Of a DNA stretch of 52,897 nucleotides, positions 8,502 through 19,880 are shown one piece after another. The stretch spans positions 1-52,897 of the forward strand of contig WFNR01000085.1 of NCBI GenBank assembly GCA_015488485.1. Reading direction: 5' to 3'. This DNA comes from Cyclobacteriaceae bacterium (GTDB lineage: Bacteria > Bacteroidota > Bacteroidia > Cytophagales > Cyclobacteriaceae). Within the stretch, counting starts at the first letter, position 1; every line of letters begins with the position of its first letter. The notes under the pieces were generated by a model, which was given only the letters and a program-made list of their open reading frames with translations, did no database searches and had not been told where the DNA came from. Both the position numbers and the translations under genes were made by a program.

Positions 8502-8509
8502 TATATTTG
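8502..8509 (+). promoter_or_regulatory. -7 box of the GT2/PAP2/ArnT operon
   Basis: TATATTTG, an exact TAnnTTTG match ending 18 bp before the ATG of the first gene. It implies a short leader and argues against the TTG start at 8507, which overlaps the box. No good -33 TTG is seen at the usual distance. Confidence 0.55.
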
Positions 8510-8527
8510 CCACTTCTATTTTTGCCA

Positions 8528-9259
8528 ATGGTACAAGACAAAAAAGTAGTGGTGATCATGCCGGCCTACAATGCCGGGCAGACATTGCGGCAGACTTACG
8601 CAGAGATACCTTTCGACCTGGTGGACGAGGTGATACTTACCGATGACCGCAGCACGGATGATACGGTAAAGGTAGCCCGTGAGTTGGGCATCCATCATAT
8701 TATCGAGCACGACCACAACAAGGGGTATGGCGGCAATCAGAAGTCGTGCTACAACAAGGCGCTGGAGGTAGGGGCCGATATCATCATTATGCTACACCCC
8801 GACTACCAATATACGCCCAAGCTGATACCCAGTATGGTGTACCTGCTGGCCAATGAGGTTTATCCGGTGGTAATTGGCTCGCGTATTCTGGGTAAGGGTG
8901 CCCTCAAGGGCGGTATGCCCATGTATAAGTATATCGCCAATCGCTTTCTTACTTTTACGCAAAACCTGCTGATGAACCAGAAGCTCTCGGAATACCATAC
9001 CGGCTATCGTGCCTATACGCGGCAGGTGCTGGAGGCGATCGACTTCAACCGCTATTCCGATGATTTTATCTTCGATAATCAGTTTCTGGCTGAGATCCTT
9101 TACCGCGGTTTTGAAGTGGCCGAGATCACTTGTCCCACCAAGTATTTCGAAGAGGCATCCTCAATCAATTTTGTGCGCAGCAGTAAGTACGGGCTGGGGG
9201 TGTTGGCCATTTCTTTCAAATATTTTTTCAAACGTATTTTTGGCAGTAAAAACAGCTAA
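8528..9259 (+). CDS. Glycosyltransferase family 2, polyprenyl-phosphate sugar synthase type
   Basis: A 243-aa GT-A fold enzyme resembling dolichol-phosphate mannose synthase/ArnC-type transferases. The N-terminus VVVIMPAYNAGQTLRQTY and the motif LTDDRSTDDT bind the nucleotide sugar. LHPDYQYTPKLIPSM supplies the metal-binding acidic position, and a hydrophobic C-terminal stretch (YGLGVLAISFKYFFKRIF) suggests membrane contact. Start at ATG 8528, just after a -7 box. Its stop overlaps the next start by one base (TAATG). Together with the PAP2 phosphatase and the ArnT-like enzyme, the likely job is making a lipid-linked monosaccharide. The identity of the sugar and lipid is inferred only from this context. 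Confidence 0.85.
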   Translation: MVQDKKVVVIMPAYNAGQTLRQTYAEIPFDLVDEVILTDDRSTDDTVKVARELGIHHIIEHDHNKGYGGNQKSCYNKALEVGADIIIMLHPDYQYTPKLIPSMVYLLANEVYPVVIGSRILGKGALKGGMPMYKYIANRFLTFTQNLLMNQKLSEYHTGYRAYTRQVLEAIDFNRYSDDFIFDNQFLAEILYRGFEVAEITCPTKYFEEASSINFVRSSKYGLGVLAISFKYFFKRIFGSKNS

Positions 9260-9900
9260 TGGGGCGCTTGTCCACATATCTGAGCCAGCAGCGGGCCTTT
9301 TTTCTGACCTTTCTCCTGCTTTGGTTAGTAGCTTTGATACCGCAGCTTTATCATAGCCAGGATGCGCTTTTCCTGGTTGTCAATCACCACAATAGCCCGT
9401 TGCTCGACCGGTTGTTTTTTTATCTCACCTGGCTGGGTGACGGTCTTGCGGCTTTGCTATTGGTCACCGTCTTGCTGTTTATCTCATACCGACAGGCTAT
9501 CCTGGCCGCCTTGATGTTTATGTTTACCGCCATCCTGGCGCAACTATTAAAAAATCTGGCCTTTGCCGACCATTTCCGGCCCATGAAAACGCTGGCCGGT
9601 AGTGCCGGTTTGCACATTCCGCCCGGGGTGGAGCTGTTGTACAACCACAGCTTTCCGTCCGGGCATACCACTACAGCTTTTGCCATGGCTACCTTTGCCG
9701 TACTGGCCTGGCGCGGACGCCTGTGGTGGCTGTGGCTGCTGCTGGCGGCAGGGGTAGGGTATTCGCGCATTTACCTTACGCACCACTATCCGGCTGATGT
9801 GTTAGCCGGGGCTATGCTGGGTACTGTGGGCGGGTTGTTGGTATATGTGCTGGCCGACCAGCGCTTACCGGCTGCCCTGGACAAGAAAAAATTACTATGA
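9259..9900 (+). CDS. PAP2-family membrane phosphatase
   Basis: A 213-aa integral membrane acid phosphatase of the PAP2 superfamily. The three signature blocks are visible: K-x8-RP (KNLAFADHFRP, about residues 97-107), PSGHTTTAF (about 134) and SRIYLTHHYPADVLAG (about 172). The first block has eight rather than the more common six intervening residues. Relatives dephosphorylate undecaprenyl diphosphate, phosphatidylglycerol phosphate or lipid A. Sitting between a polyprenyl-phosphate-type glycosyltransferase and an ArnT-like enzyme, the best guess is recycling or trimming of the lipid carrier. It overlaps its downstream neighbour by four bases (ATGA), indicating translational coupling. Confidence 0.88.
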   Translation: MGRLSTYLSQQRAFFLTFLLLWLVALIPQLYHSQDALFLVVNHHNSPLLDRLFFYLTWLGDGLAALLLVTVLLFISYRQAILAALMFMFTAILAQLLKNLAFADHFRPMKTLAGSAGLHIPPGVELLYNHSFPSGHTTTAFAMATFAVLAWRGRLWWLWLLLAAGVGYSRIYLTHHYPADVLAGAMLGTVGGLLVYVLADQRLPAALDKKKLL

Positions 9901-11528
9901 GAATACAACTGCACGAGCGGCATTATCCCTGGTTGCTGGCCTTGTTGGGGCTGGTGTTTTTTCTGCCCTTCCTGGGCCGGGTACACCTGTTCGACTGGGA
10001 TGAAATCAACTTTGCCGAATCGGCCCGGGAGATGCTGGTGAGTGGCAACTATGCCCGGGTTACAGTGGGCTTCCGGCCATTCTGGGAAAAGCCACCGTTG
10101 TTTTTCTGGCTGCAGGCGCTGGCTATGCAGGTTTTCGGGGTCAACGAGTTTGCCGCCCGCCTGCCCAATGCCATCTTTGGTATCATCACCCTGATTACCG
10201 TCTATGCCATCGGTCGCCATGAGCGTGACGCCCGTTTCGGATTGCTCTGGGGCTTGCTCTATTTCGGCTCCCTGCTGCCGCACATGTACTTCAAATCCGG
10301 TATTATCGATCCGGTGTTCAACTATTTTATTTTTACCGGCACTTATTTCATATACCGGACTTACCAGCTACCTGCCCGTAAATTACGGCACGCAGCCATT
10401 GCCGGAGTGCTTATAGGCCTGGCGGTACTCACCAAAGGGCCGGTAGGCCTGCTGATGCCCATGCTCACTTTTACCGTTGTGGTAGCGTTACACAAGTTCA
10501 GGCGCTGGCCGCGGGTTAAGGATGTAAGTGTCTTTGCTTTGCTGGTGCTGCTGGTATCGTCCGCCTGGTACGGGTTGGAAATGATCAAGAACGGCCCCTG
10601 GTTTATTAAGGAGTTCATCGAATACCAGATTGAGCTTTTCAGCCGTCCGGTGGCTGACCATCAGCAACCGCTTTATTATCATTTTGTGGTGGTGTTGCTG
10701 GGCTGCTTCCCGATGTCGGTACTGGCGCTGGGGTCTTTTAAAAAGAAATATGTAAGCGATGAGCTGACCCGCTGGATGATGACCTTGTTTTGGGTGGTGA
10801 TGATTTTGTTTACCATTGTTACCACCAAAATCGTGCACTACTCATCCATGTCGTACTTGCCTTTATCATTTCTGGCGGCCACTTACCTGAGCCGCAAGCA
10901 AAAGGCCGGGCAGTCGCTGCCCGGCTGGTTGCGCGGTGTGTATTTGTTTATCGGGCTGCTTTTCGGTACACTGCTTACGCTGTTGCCATTGGTTTATTTT
11001 TTTAAGGATAAGCTGATCCCTTATATTGATGATCCTTTTGCGGTGGCAGGGTTGCAAAAGGCGGTGGCCTGGGGTGGTTATGAGTTTCTTGCCGGCTTGC
11101 TGTTTGTGGCCGGAGTGCTGTGGTCGTTTATCTGGCTCGGGCGGCAGCGATATTTCAAGGCAGTAAGTGTGATGGCCCTGAGCACCGCCCTTACATTGAT
11201 GGCCTATATGCTGGTGGTGGTGCCCAAAATAGAGGCGCATTCGCAGGGCTCGCTGGTGGAATTTCTGGAAAGCCTGCAAGGTAAGGATGTCTATGTAACC
11301 ACCTATGGTTTTCACAGTTATGCCCCGTTTTTCTATTTTGCGCAGCCCAACGACAACCCCGATAAGCGGGCCGACAAGGAGTACCTGCTCAACGGCCCGA
11401 CCGACAAGCCGGTGTATATTATCACCAAGATTACCGACACCACCCTGGTTGGGCGTAGTGATTTGCAGTTGCTAAAGGAGGAGGGGGGATATCGTTTTTA
11501 CCTGCGGCAAGCGATAAATTCCCATTAA
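9897..11528 (+). CDS. ArnT/PMT-family lipid-linked sugar transferase
   Basis: A 543-aa multi-pass membrane glycosyltransferase of the GT39/GT83 (PMT_2, GT-C) fold. The first periplasmic loop has the acidic catalytic signature LFDWDEINFAESAREMLVSG, followed by FWEKPPLFFWLQA, the usual substrate-loop pattern. About 11-12 hydrophobic helices and a short C-terminal periplasmic domain (about residues 440-540) follow. Such enzymes take a sugar from a polyprenyl phosphate donor and place it on lipid A, protein or another envelope acceptor. It is the last gene of a tightly overlapping three-gene operon and converges, two bases away, with icmF. The acceptor is unknown. Confidence 0.85.
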   Translation: MRIQLHERHYPWLLALLGLVFFLPFLGRVHLFDWDEINFAESAREMLVSGNYARVTVGFRPFWEKPPLFFWLQALAMQVFGVNEFAARLPNAIFGIITLITVYAIGRHERDARFGLLWGLLYFGSLLPHMYFKSGIIDPVFNYFIFTGTYFIYRTYQLPARKLRHAAIAGVLIGLAVLTKGPVGLLMPMLTFTVVVALHKFRRWPRVKDVSVFALLVLLVSSAWYGLEMIKNGPWFIKEFIEYQIELFSRPVADHQQPLYYHFVVVLLGCFPMSVLALGSFKKKYVSDELTRWMMTLFWVVMILFTIVTTKIVHYSSMSYLPLSFLAATYLSRKQKAGQSLPGWLRGVYLFIGLLFGTLLTLLPLVYFFKDKLIPYIDDPFAVAGLQKAVAWGGYEFLAGLLFVAGVLWSFIWLGRQRYFKAVSVMALSTALTLMAYMLVVVPKIEAHSQGSLVEFLESLQGKDVYVTTYGFHSYAPFFYFAQPNDNPDKRADKEYLLNGPTDKPVYIITKITDTTLVGRSDLQLLKEEGGYRFYLRQAINSH

Positions 11529-11530
11529 CC

Positions 11531-14500
11531 CTACATATTGCGCCTGTACTGGCCGCCTACTTCAAAGAGGGCATCGGTCATCTGCCCCAGCGAACACACC
11601 TTGCTGGCCTCCATAATTTCTTCGAATACATTCTTATGCGCCAGGGCAGCATCCTTGATACGCTGCAGTGCTTCGGGCGCTTCGTTGGCCCGGTGTTTAT
11701 GCAGGTTGTGCAGGGTATTCAGTTGCTGTTGTTTCTCTTCTTCGGTAGCCCGTATCACCTCACCGGGCAAGGTGGTTGGCGAGCCTTCTTTGTTCAGGAA
11801 AGTATTGACCCCGATAATCGGCAGCTTGCCCGAGTGTTTGAGACTTTCATAATACAGGCTTTCTTCCTGGATACGGCTGCGCTGGTACATGGTTTCCATG
11901 GCGCCCAGCACACCCCCGCGTTCGGTAAGGCGGTCGAACTCAGCCAGTACGGCTTCTTCCACCAGGTCGGTAAGCTCCTCGATGATAAAAGCGCCCTGGA
12001 TAGGGTTCTCATTCTTTGTCATGCCCAGCTCCTTGTTGATGATGAGCTGAATGGCCACCGCCCTGCGCACACTCTCTTCGGTAGGGGTGGTGATGGCCTC
12101 ATCATAGGCATTGGTATGCAGCGAGTTACAGTTGTCGTAGATGGCATAGAGCGCCTGCAGGGTGGTGCGGATATCGTTAAAATCGATCTCCTGGGCGTGC
12201 AGCGAACGGCCGGAGGTCTGAATGTGGTACTTAAGCATCTGTGAGCGGGCATTGGCGCCATACTTGTGCTTGAGGGCCTTGGCCCAGATACGCCTGGCCA
12301 CCCGGCCGATAACGGCATACTCGGCATCTACACCATTGGAGAAGAAAAACGACAGGTTTGGGCCGAACTTGTTGATGTCCATGCCGCGGCTCAGGTAGTA
12401 CTCCAGGTAGGTGAAGCCGTTGGCCAGGGTAAAGGCCAGTTGGGTGATGGGGTTGGCGCCCGCTTCGGCAATGTGGTAGCCGCTGATCGATACCGAATAG
12501 AAATTGCGGATATTATTGTCGATAAAATATGCCTGTACATCACCCATCAGTTTGAGGGCGAATTCGGTAGAGAAGATACAGGTATTTTGGGCCTGGTCTT
12601 CTTTGAGGATATCGGCTTGCACGGTGCCGCGCACGGCCTGTAGGGTAGCAGCCTTAATGCGCTCGTACACCTCGCGGGGCAGCACTTCGTCACCGGTTAC
12701 GCCCAGCAGCATCAGCCCCAGGCCGTTGTTGCCGTCCGGCAAGGGCCCGTTATACACGGGCCGCGCGGCACCTGTGCGCGCATAGATAGCAGCAATTTTC
12801 TTTTCTACCTCTTTTTCCAGCCCTTGCTCACGGATGTACAACTCACATTGCTGGTCGATGGCGGCATTCATAAAGTAGCCCAGCAGCATGGGGGCCGGAC
12901 CATTGATGGTCATACTCACCGATGTCCTGGGGTCGGCCAGGTTGAAGCCCGAGTAGAGCTTCTTGGCATCGTCCAGGCAGCACACCGATACCCCCGAGTT
13001 GCCGATTTTGCCATAGATATCGGGGCGCAGGTCGGGGTCGTGACCGTAGAGGGTTACCGAATCGAAGGCCGTGCTGAGGCGCTTGGCCGGCATCTCACGG
13101 CTTACATAGTGAAACCTGCGGTTGGTACGCTCCGGGCTGCCCTCACCGGCAAACATCCGGGTGGGGTCTTCGCCCTGGCGCTTAAACGGATAGATGCCTG
13201 CCGTATAAGGGAACTCCCCCGGTACGTTTTCCTGCAGCATCCATTTGAGCAAATCGCCCCAGCCCTCATATTTGGGCAGCGATATTTTGGGTATGCGGGT
13301 GTGAGAGAGCGATTCGGTATGCGTTTCTACAGCTATCTCCTTATCACGCACCTTGAATTTATACAGCGGCTCGCGGTATTTCTTTACTTTGTCGGGCCAT
13401 TCTTCCAGCATTTTGAAATAGCGGGCATCGAGCTCGAGTTTCAGCTCGTCAAAAGCTTTTTGTAATTCAGTAAGCAACTTCTCATTCCCTTTCTTGCCAC
13501 GTAATAGCTCCATGCTTTTGTGCAGGCCGTAGAGTTGCTGGGCAATGGCCGCCTGACGACTGGCCTCCCTATCGTACTGGCGGTTGTTTTCAGCTATTTC
13601 CGACAGGTAGCGCACCCGGTGGGGGGGTATCACATACACCTTTTCCGACAGGGCATCGGCCGGCTTAATGCGGCTTTTGAAGGTGATACCCGTCTTTTCC
13701 TTGATCTTTTGTAGGATGGCCAGATAGAGGTTGTTGGTGCCAGGGTCGTTGAACTGGCTGGCAATGGTGCCGAAAACCGGTAGTTTTTCATCGTCCTCAT
13801 CAAAGAGCTGGTGGTTGCGCTTGTATTGCTTGCGCACATCGCGCAGGGCATCCATGGCGCCCCGCTTGTCGAATTTATTCAGGGCAATAATATCGGCATA
13901 GTCCAGCATATCGATTTTTTCGAGCTGGGTAGCCGCCCCATAGTCGGGTGTCATCACATAGAGGCTCAGGTCGGCATGCTCGATGATCTCGGTATCCGAC
14001 TGACCGATACCGGAGCTCTCCAGGATAATCAGGTCGAAGCCGGCCGCTTTGAGGATGGCCAGGGCGTCTTTTACGTGGGCCGACAGCGCCCGGTTGGTCT
14101 GGCGGGTGGCCAGCGAGCGCATATACACCCGCTCGTTGTTAATGGCATTCATGCGAATACGGTCGCCCAGCAAAGCACCACCCGTTTTACGTTTGGAGGG
14201 GTCAACTGAAATAATCCCGATGGTCTTGTCGTCAGAGTCGTTCAGATAGCGCCTCACCAGCTCGTCAATCAGCGATGATTTGCCGGCACCACCGGTACCG
14301 GTGATACCGAGGATAGGGGTGGTGGCCTTGGCAGCCCGGTCGTTGATCTGTTGCAGCACTTCGGTCAGCTTATCGGCATAGTTTTCAGCCCCCGATATAA
14401 GCCGGGCAATGGCCATCGGTTGGTTTTTGTCGAGCCGGTCGAGGTAAGCAGCAGCATCCTGGCCAACCGGAAAATCACTTTTCTTTACCAGGTCGTTGAT

Positions 14501-14911
14501 CATGCCCTGCAGGCCCATCTGGCGGCCGTCATCTGGCGAATAGATACGGGTAATGCCGTACTCATGCAGCGCCTTGATTTCTTCGGGCAGGATAACCCCG
14601 CCACCGCCACCGAAGATGCGGATATGGCCGGCCCCTTTTTCCTGCAGCAGATCGTACATGTAGCGGAAGTATTCATTATGACCGCCCTGGTACGAGGTAA
14701 GGGCAATAGCATTGGCATCTTCCTGTATGGCACAGTTTACTACTTCGGCAGCACTGCGGTCGTGCCCCAGGTGGATAACCTCCACACCGGTGGCCTGGAT
14801 AATTCTGCGCATGATATTGATGGCTGCATCATGGCCATCGAAGAGGCTGGCAGCCGTAACAATACGCACATGGTTTTTGGGCTTGTAGGGCTTGATGTTT
14901 TCCTGGCTCAT
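11531..14911 (-). CDS. icmF: Fused isobutyryl-CoA mutase (IcmF)
   Basis: A 1126-aa B12-dependent acyl-CoA mutase with its own G-protein chaperone. Order: cobalamin-binding domain with DGHD at residues 25-28 (the histidine is the lower cobalt ligand); MeaB-like GTPase with P-loop [12 protein letters not shown] (about 203-213) and base-recognition NKFD (about 346); linker; mutase TIM barrel from about 560. Two substrate-pocket positions separate it from methylmalonyl-CoA mutase: Phe587 in RMFAGEG replaces the mutase Tyr, and Gln775 in [11 protein letters not shown] replaces the Arg of VRNTY. It should interconvert isobutyryl- and n-butyryl-CoA (some relatives isovaleryl/pivalyl-CoA). It is alone on its strand, with a TAnnTTTG box upstream. 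Confidence 0.95.
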   Translation of the reverse strand: MSQENIKPYKPKNHVRIVTAASLFDGHDAAINIMRRIIQATGVEVIHLGHDRSAAEVVNCAIQEDANAIALTSYQGGHNEYFRYMYDLLQEKGAGHIRIFGGGGGVILPEEIKALHEYGITRIYSPDDGRQMGLQGMINDLVKKSDFPVGQDAAAYLDRLDKNQPMAIARLISGAENYADKLTEVLQQINDRAAKATTPILGITGTGGAGKSSLIDELVRRYLNDSDDKTIGIISVDPSKRKTGGALLGDRIRMNAINNERVYMRSLATRQTNRALSAHVKDALAILKAAGFDLIILESSGIGQSDTEIIEHADLSLYVMTPDYGAATQLEKIDMLDYADIIALNKFDKRGAMDALRDVRKQYKRNHQLFDEDDEKLPVFGTIASQFNDPGTNNLYLAILQKIKEKTGITFKSRIKPADALSEKVYVIPPHRVRYLSEIAENNRQYDREASRQAAIAQQLYGLHKSMELLRGKKGNEKLLTELQKAFDELKLELDARYFKMLEEWPDKVKKYREPLYKFKVRDKEIAVETHTESLSHTRIPKISLPKYEGWGDLLKWMLQENVPGEFPYTAGIYPFKRQGEDPTRMFAGEGSPERTNRRFHYVSREMPAKRLSTAFDSVTLYGHDPDLRPDIYGKIGNSGVSVCCLDDAKKLYSGFNLADPRTSVSMTINGPAPMLLGYFMNAAIDQQCELYIREQGLEKEVEKKIAAIYARTGAARPVYNGPLPDGNNGLGLMLLGVTGDEVLPREVYERIKAATLQAVRGTVQADILKEDQAQNTCIFSTEFALKLMGDVQAYFIDNNIRNFYSVSISGYHIAEAGANPITQLAFTLANGFTYLEYYLSRGMDINKFGPNLSFFFSNGVDAEYAVIGRVARRIWAKALKHKYGANARSQMLKYHIQTSGRSLHAQEIDFNDIRTTLQALYAIYDNCNSLHTNAYDEAITTPTEESVRRAVAIQLIINKELGMTKNENPIQGAFIIEELTDLVEEAVLAEFDRLTERGGVLGAMETMYQRSRIQEESLYYESLKHSGKLPIIGVNTFLNKEGSPTTLPGEVIRATEEEKQQQLNTLHNLHKHRANEAPEALQRIKDAALAHKNVFEEIMEASKVCSLGQMTDALFEVGGQYRRNM

Positions 14912-14930
14912 AGGGGTTGTCGTTGCCCGG

Positions 14931-14938
14931 CAAAGATA
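14931..14938 (-). promoter_or_regulatory. -7 box of icmF
   Basis: Reads TATCTTTG on the minus strand, an exact TAnnTTTG match 19 bp before the icmF ATG. No clear -33 TTG at the expected distance. Confidence 0.5.
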
Positions 14939-15041
14939 GGGAAACTCGCCCGATTTGAAGTTATTTTTTGTCTAAACCCTGATATGGGTCATACCATAAG
15001 AAGGTCCTGTCCGGCACCTTTGCAACGTGTGATATTGTTGA

Positions 15042-16445
<1,404 letters not shown>

Positions 16446-16454
16446 TAGCCACAG

Positions 16455-18707
16455 CTATTTGAGCAGTTGCTGCAACCTTCGCATTTCTGCCTGGTTGCTT
16501 TTGCTGCGGATGCTAAATACAATACTTTTTTTCTCCTTGCCCGTCAACCGCCAGTTGAGGGCGGCCCGGTGTACTTCTTCGGGCGATTGGCTGTGTGGAT
16601 CGTAGGTGGGTACATACTGCAGGGTGATTACATCCAACTGGTTGTTGAACCAACTGGTGGCATACTCCAGCTTGCTGTCGTTGGAGATGCTCTGCATCTT
16701 GGCGTAGTTTTCGTACACGCTTTGTACGGGCGTAAACAGGCGGTCGAGCAGTGATAGCTTATCGCGCGGGGCGATGGGTACTTGCTTGCGCGAATCGCGA
16801 ATGCTGACGATGATGACCCCGGAGGTATGGGCGGCTATCCATTGCCGGTAGGCATAAAGAAAACGCAGAGCATCAGATATGCCGAAGTTGTCGGTGATGC
16901 CGGCATCCATAATTTCCATAGGCGGCTCGCTGGGCAAGGTTACATTGGGTGTTACGTATGGAAAGGTGGCTCCCATGCGCAGGGCGCTGAGAAAACGCAG
17001 GCTGTCGGCCCCGTAGTCGCGGTAGAAGCGGGTGAAATCAATGCCCTCCACCAGCTTATCGAATGATTGACGCGCCCGTATGTTGCCGGCATTTAGGTAG
17101 CTGACATGCTGCGGTGAGATGAACAATTTGCGCCCGTCATTGATAATGGTAGGGGCGATGAGCATCATGGGTATGCGCGCTTCCTGCTCAGGCTGACGAT
17201 AGGCAATCAGCGGCTTGTCGAGCAGAAAGCCTGTGTTTCTGTTGAGCTGCTCTTCGAAAGAATAGCCGCGGTCTTTGGTATAAAGGCGGTTGTTGTAGGT
17301 GAATTTTTGAAATTTCACGAACAGGTCATTTACCAAAAAGCTGAAGATAATGGGATTCAGGTTGTCGCGGGCAATATGCTGCAGGTGCACCGGGTCGTAA
17401 GGGTTTACTTGTGTATTTTCTTGCTGGCGCAGTTTGAGCTCGCGGAAATAGGCCGCCCCGATAAGCCCGCCCGAGGCCCCGGTGATCAGCATGCTGTGGT
17501 CAAACAGGCGGCCACCGGTCAGGCTGTCGGCATATTGCAGGCTGCGGAAAGTCCAGAGGGCTGAGCGTTGGCCGCCACCGCTCACAGCCAGCAGCACCAT
17601 CTTGGGGCGCGGTCGGCCTAACTTCCTATGCCAGTTTTGCAGGATTTGCAGCGTCTGATTATGGTCATACACCAAAATGGAGTCGCTGTTCTGCTCTTTG
17701 ATGACATTCAGGTTATAGGGCGCCCGGCCGTTGTCATAATGCAGGCCAAAGGCCTCGAAGCGGCTCTTGAGCACATCGTATTTTACTACCAGATTGAGTA
17801 TCAGGAAAAAGGCCAGGGCTGCAGTGGCCGACCAGGAACCGAACCAGTAGGAGAAAGCACCGGTAAACATGACGGCAATGGTGAGGAACAGCACGGCCGA
17901 GGCGGCTGCCGGAATTTGAAAGATTTCGTAGTCGCGAAACAGGCCCAGCAGCAGAATGAGCAGGAAGATAAACAACTCAATAAAAACCAGGTTCAGGTGG
18001 TTCTGGTCGAAAACCTTGGTAACCTCGGTTTTGTCATAAAGACGGTCTTTTACAGGCACCAATTGCAGGCTCAGGTTCAGGTAGTAGCGCACCTTCTCCG
18101 GTTTGTGTTTCACCAGTACCAGCCTGTTCATGGCTGTGGCCCGCGTTACACGCACTTTTTTCTTCAGGGTGCTGTCGAAGCGGTAGGCGATTACCTTGAA
18201 AATATCTTTATTAGTAAACCAGAAATAGGTATAGAGGGTGATTGTCATGGCCAGGTAGCCGGTGAGCAGGCCGGTAATATCCAGCAATAGCTGGTGGCCG
18301 CTGGCTGTTTCGTGGTACAGTTGGTAAGCAATGATTCTGATAATGTACACAATCAGAAAAACCAGCGGTATGAGGCTGTTGTTGATGCTAAAATGCGTGA
18401 AGGGTTTGCTGAGCGAACCCAGAAAATGAAACTTATAGCCGTCCAGAATATAACAGGTGATATGGTAGGCAATGCTGAAACCGGCCAGAGCGATGCCCAT
18501 AATGAGAAAGCTGAGAAAATTTACCTTTGATAAATACTCGGGATCGAGGAATAAGGAAGGGATGCCCAGGTAGGCGCCCATTTGGTTGGTGATGATGGCA
18601 AACAGCAGCAGCCAGAGCACCAGCAGTATCTGGTGGCGCTTTAGCTGGCTCAGCAGCAGGCGCAAAGGCAAAGAATAAAATAGTTTGCTAAAAAAAGATA
18701 GCCGCAT
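16455..18707 (-). CDS. Membrane-anchored patatin-like phospholipase
   Basis: A 750-aa protein. Residues 1 to about 310 hold roughly seven to eight hydrophobic helices in two groups (about 25-165 and 238-310). Residues 370 to about 640 form a patatin lipase domain: oxyanion loop AVSGGGQRSALW (376-381), nucleophile elbow GASGG with Ser412, and the catalytic aspartate in MDAGITDNFGI (DAG in place of the frequent DGG). Patatins hydrolyse acyl chains from phospholipids by a Ser-Asp dyad. The membrane half has no family I can name. It follows the THUMP methyltransferase gene by 15 bp and is probably cotranscribed with it; it converges with tpl nine bases away. Confidence 0.85.
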   Translation of the reverse strand: MRLSFFSKLFYSLPLRLLLSQLKRHQILLVLWLLLFAIITNQMGAYLGIPSLFLDPEYLSKVNFLSFLIMGIALAGFSIAYHITCYILDGYKFHFLGSLSKPFTHFSINNSLIPLVFLIVYIIRIIAYQLYHETASGHQLLLDITGLLTGYLAMTITLYTYFWFTNKDIFKVIAYRFDSTLKKKVRVTRATAMNRLVLVKHKPEKVRYYLNLSLQLVPVKDRLYDKTEVTKVFDQNHLNLVFIELFIFLLILLLGLFRDYEIFQIPAAASAVLFLTIAVMFTGAFSYWFGSWSATAALAFFLILNLVVKYDVLKSRFEAFGLHYDNGRAPYNLNVIKEQNSDSILVYDHNQTLQILQNWHRKLGRPRPKMVLLAVSGGGQRSALWTFRSLQYADSLTGGRLFDHSMLITGASGGLIGAAYFRELKLRQQENTQVNPYDPVHLQHIARDNLNPIIFSFLVNDLFVKFQKFTYNNRLYTKDRGYSFEEQLNRNTGFLLDKPLIAYRQPEQEARIPMMLIAPTIINDGRKLFISPQHVSYLNAGNIRARQSFDKLVEGIDFTRFYRDYGADSLRFLSALRMGATFPYVTPNVTLPSEPPMEIMDAGITDNFGISDALRFLYAYRQWIAAHTSGVIIVSIRDSRKQVPIAPRDKLSLLDRLFTPVQSVYENYAKMQSISNDSKLEYATSWFNNQLDVITLQYVPTYDPHSQSPEEVHRAALNWRLTGKEKKSIVFSIRSKSNQAEMRRLQQLLK

Positions 18708-18722
18708 ACCTCTTATAACGTG

Positions 18723-19880
18723 CTAATTTTCTTCCGGTTCCTTACGTCCGGCATAGAGTTCGTATTCCAGCAGGCGGCAGTCGATCTTGCCGTTGTAAAA
18801 TTCGAGCTTGCGTTTGGTACGCAGGCCGATATGACCGGCCAGTTCGCGGTTGCCGGTAAATACATAACCTGTATAGCCCTGACAACGCTGCTTGAAAAAA
18901 TCTCCTATGGCCCGGTACACCGGTTTCAGGGCTTCTTTGTCGCCCAGGCGCTCGCCATACTCGGGGTTGAGAATGATGCAGCCGGGTGGTGGAGGAGGCT
19001 TGGTCTGGCGGAAATCCATGGTCTTGAACCTGATCAGGCTGCTTACTCCGGCTGTGCGGGCGTTGCTTTTGGCGGCCTGCACCGCCTGCGGATCGATATC
19101 GGAGGCCTCAATGGTAAGCCGGGGGCGGATTACTTTGGCTTTGGCGGCCATCTTCAGGCGGTTCCAGTACATGCGGTCGAAAGCGTGCAGGTGCATAAAG
19201 GCGAAGTTATCGCGCAGCAGGCCGGGGGCGGTACGGGTGGCCATCAGGGCAGCCTCAATGGCGATGGTGCCGCTGCCACACATGGGGTTGAGCAAGGGCT
19301 GCTGCGGTTGCCAGGCGGTACTGCGTAGCACGGCTGCGGCCAGCGCTTCCTGCATTGGGGCGGGGGTAGAGGTAAGGCGGTAGCCGCGTCTGGACAGCGA
19401 CTCGCCCGTGGTATCGAAATAGAGGATAGCCTTTTTCTCCGCCCAATGCAGGAAGAGGCAGGCGCCATGCCTGCCCGGCCCGGTATCGGGCCGCTGGCCG
19501 CAGACTGCCCGCAGCCTATCCACCACCGCATCCTTGAGGCGCAGGTTGGCAAAGCGGTTGTCGCGGATGGTGGGGTTGCTCACAAAGCTGTCGATACGCA
19601 GGTAGCCGCTGGCCGGCAGGTGCTCCTCCCAGGGCAGGCCGCATGCTTGATCGTAGAGTTCCTGGGCGTTTTTGGCTTCTATTTCGGCAAACTGCCACAA
19701 TACCCGGTAAGCGGTGCGCAGGTGCAGGTTGAGCTTCAGACAATCGCTGAAACTGCCACGCAGCGCTACGCCTTTGGATGATATGGAGAGTGGTTTGTAG
19801 CCCAACTCTTCCAGCTCTGTGGCCAGAATAGGGCCCAGGCGCGGGGCAGTGGTAACGAATATATGTCCTGCTTGCTGCAC
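18723..19880 (-). CDS. THUMP-domain RNA guanine-N2 methyltransferase, RlmL-like
   Basis: A 385-aa cytoplasmic RNA methyltransferase related to the N-terminal half of E. coli RlmL (23S rRNA m2G2445). The THUMP RNA-binding domain is in the first about 150 residues. A Rossmann methyltransferase follows, with the SAM motif NPMCGSGTIAIEAAL (about 200) and the catalytic motif LNPEYGERLGD (about 310), where relatives have NPPYGERL. Start is GTG at 19880: an in-frame stop lies a few codons upstream and no ATG is available. The RlmK half is absent, as usual outside gammaproteobacteria. It is the first gene of a two-gene unit with the patatin. The exact target base is inferred from family only. Confidence 0.85.
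   Translation of the reverse strand: MQQAGHIFVTTAPRLGPILATELEELGYKPLSISSKGVALRGSFSDCLKLNLHLRTAYRVLWQFAEIEAKNAQELYDQACGLPWEEHLPASGYLRIDSFVSNPTIRDNRFANLRLKDAVVDRLRAVCGQRPDTGPGRHGACLFLHWAEKKAILYFDTTGESLSRRGYRLTSTPAPMQEALAAAVLRSTAWQPQQPLLNPMCGSGTIAIEAALMATRTAPGLLRDNFAFMHLHAFDRMYWNRLKMAAKAKVIRPRLTIEASDIDPQAVQAAKSNARTAGVSSLIRFKTMDFRQTKPPPPPGCIILNPEYGERLGDKEALKPVYRAIGDFFKQRCQGYTGYVFTGNRELAGHIGLRTKRKLEFYNGKIDCRLLEYELYAGRKEPEEN

Noticed and set aside
7891-8646. Short frames crossing the repeat region before the glycosyltransferase
   Set aside because: They translate tandem repeats and palindromes; the same DNA recurs elsewhere out of frame.
11531-14911. Methylmalonyl-CoA mutase
   Set aside because: One-piece B12 domain-GTPase-mutase order and Phe/Gln at the specificity positions indicate IcmF.
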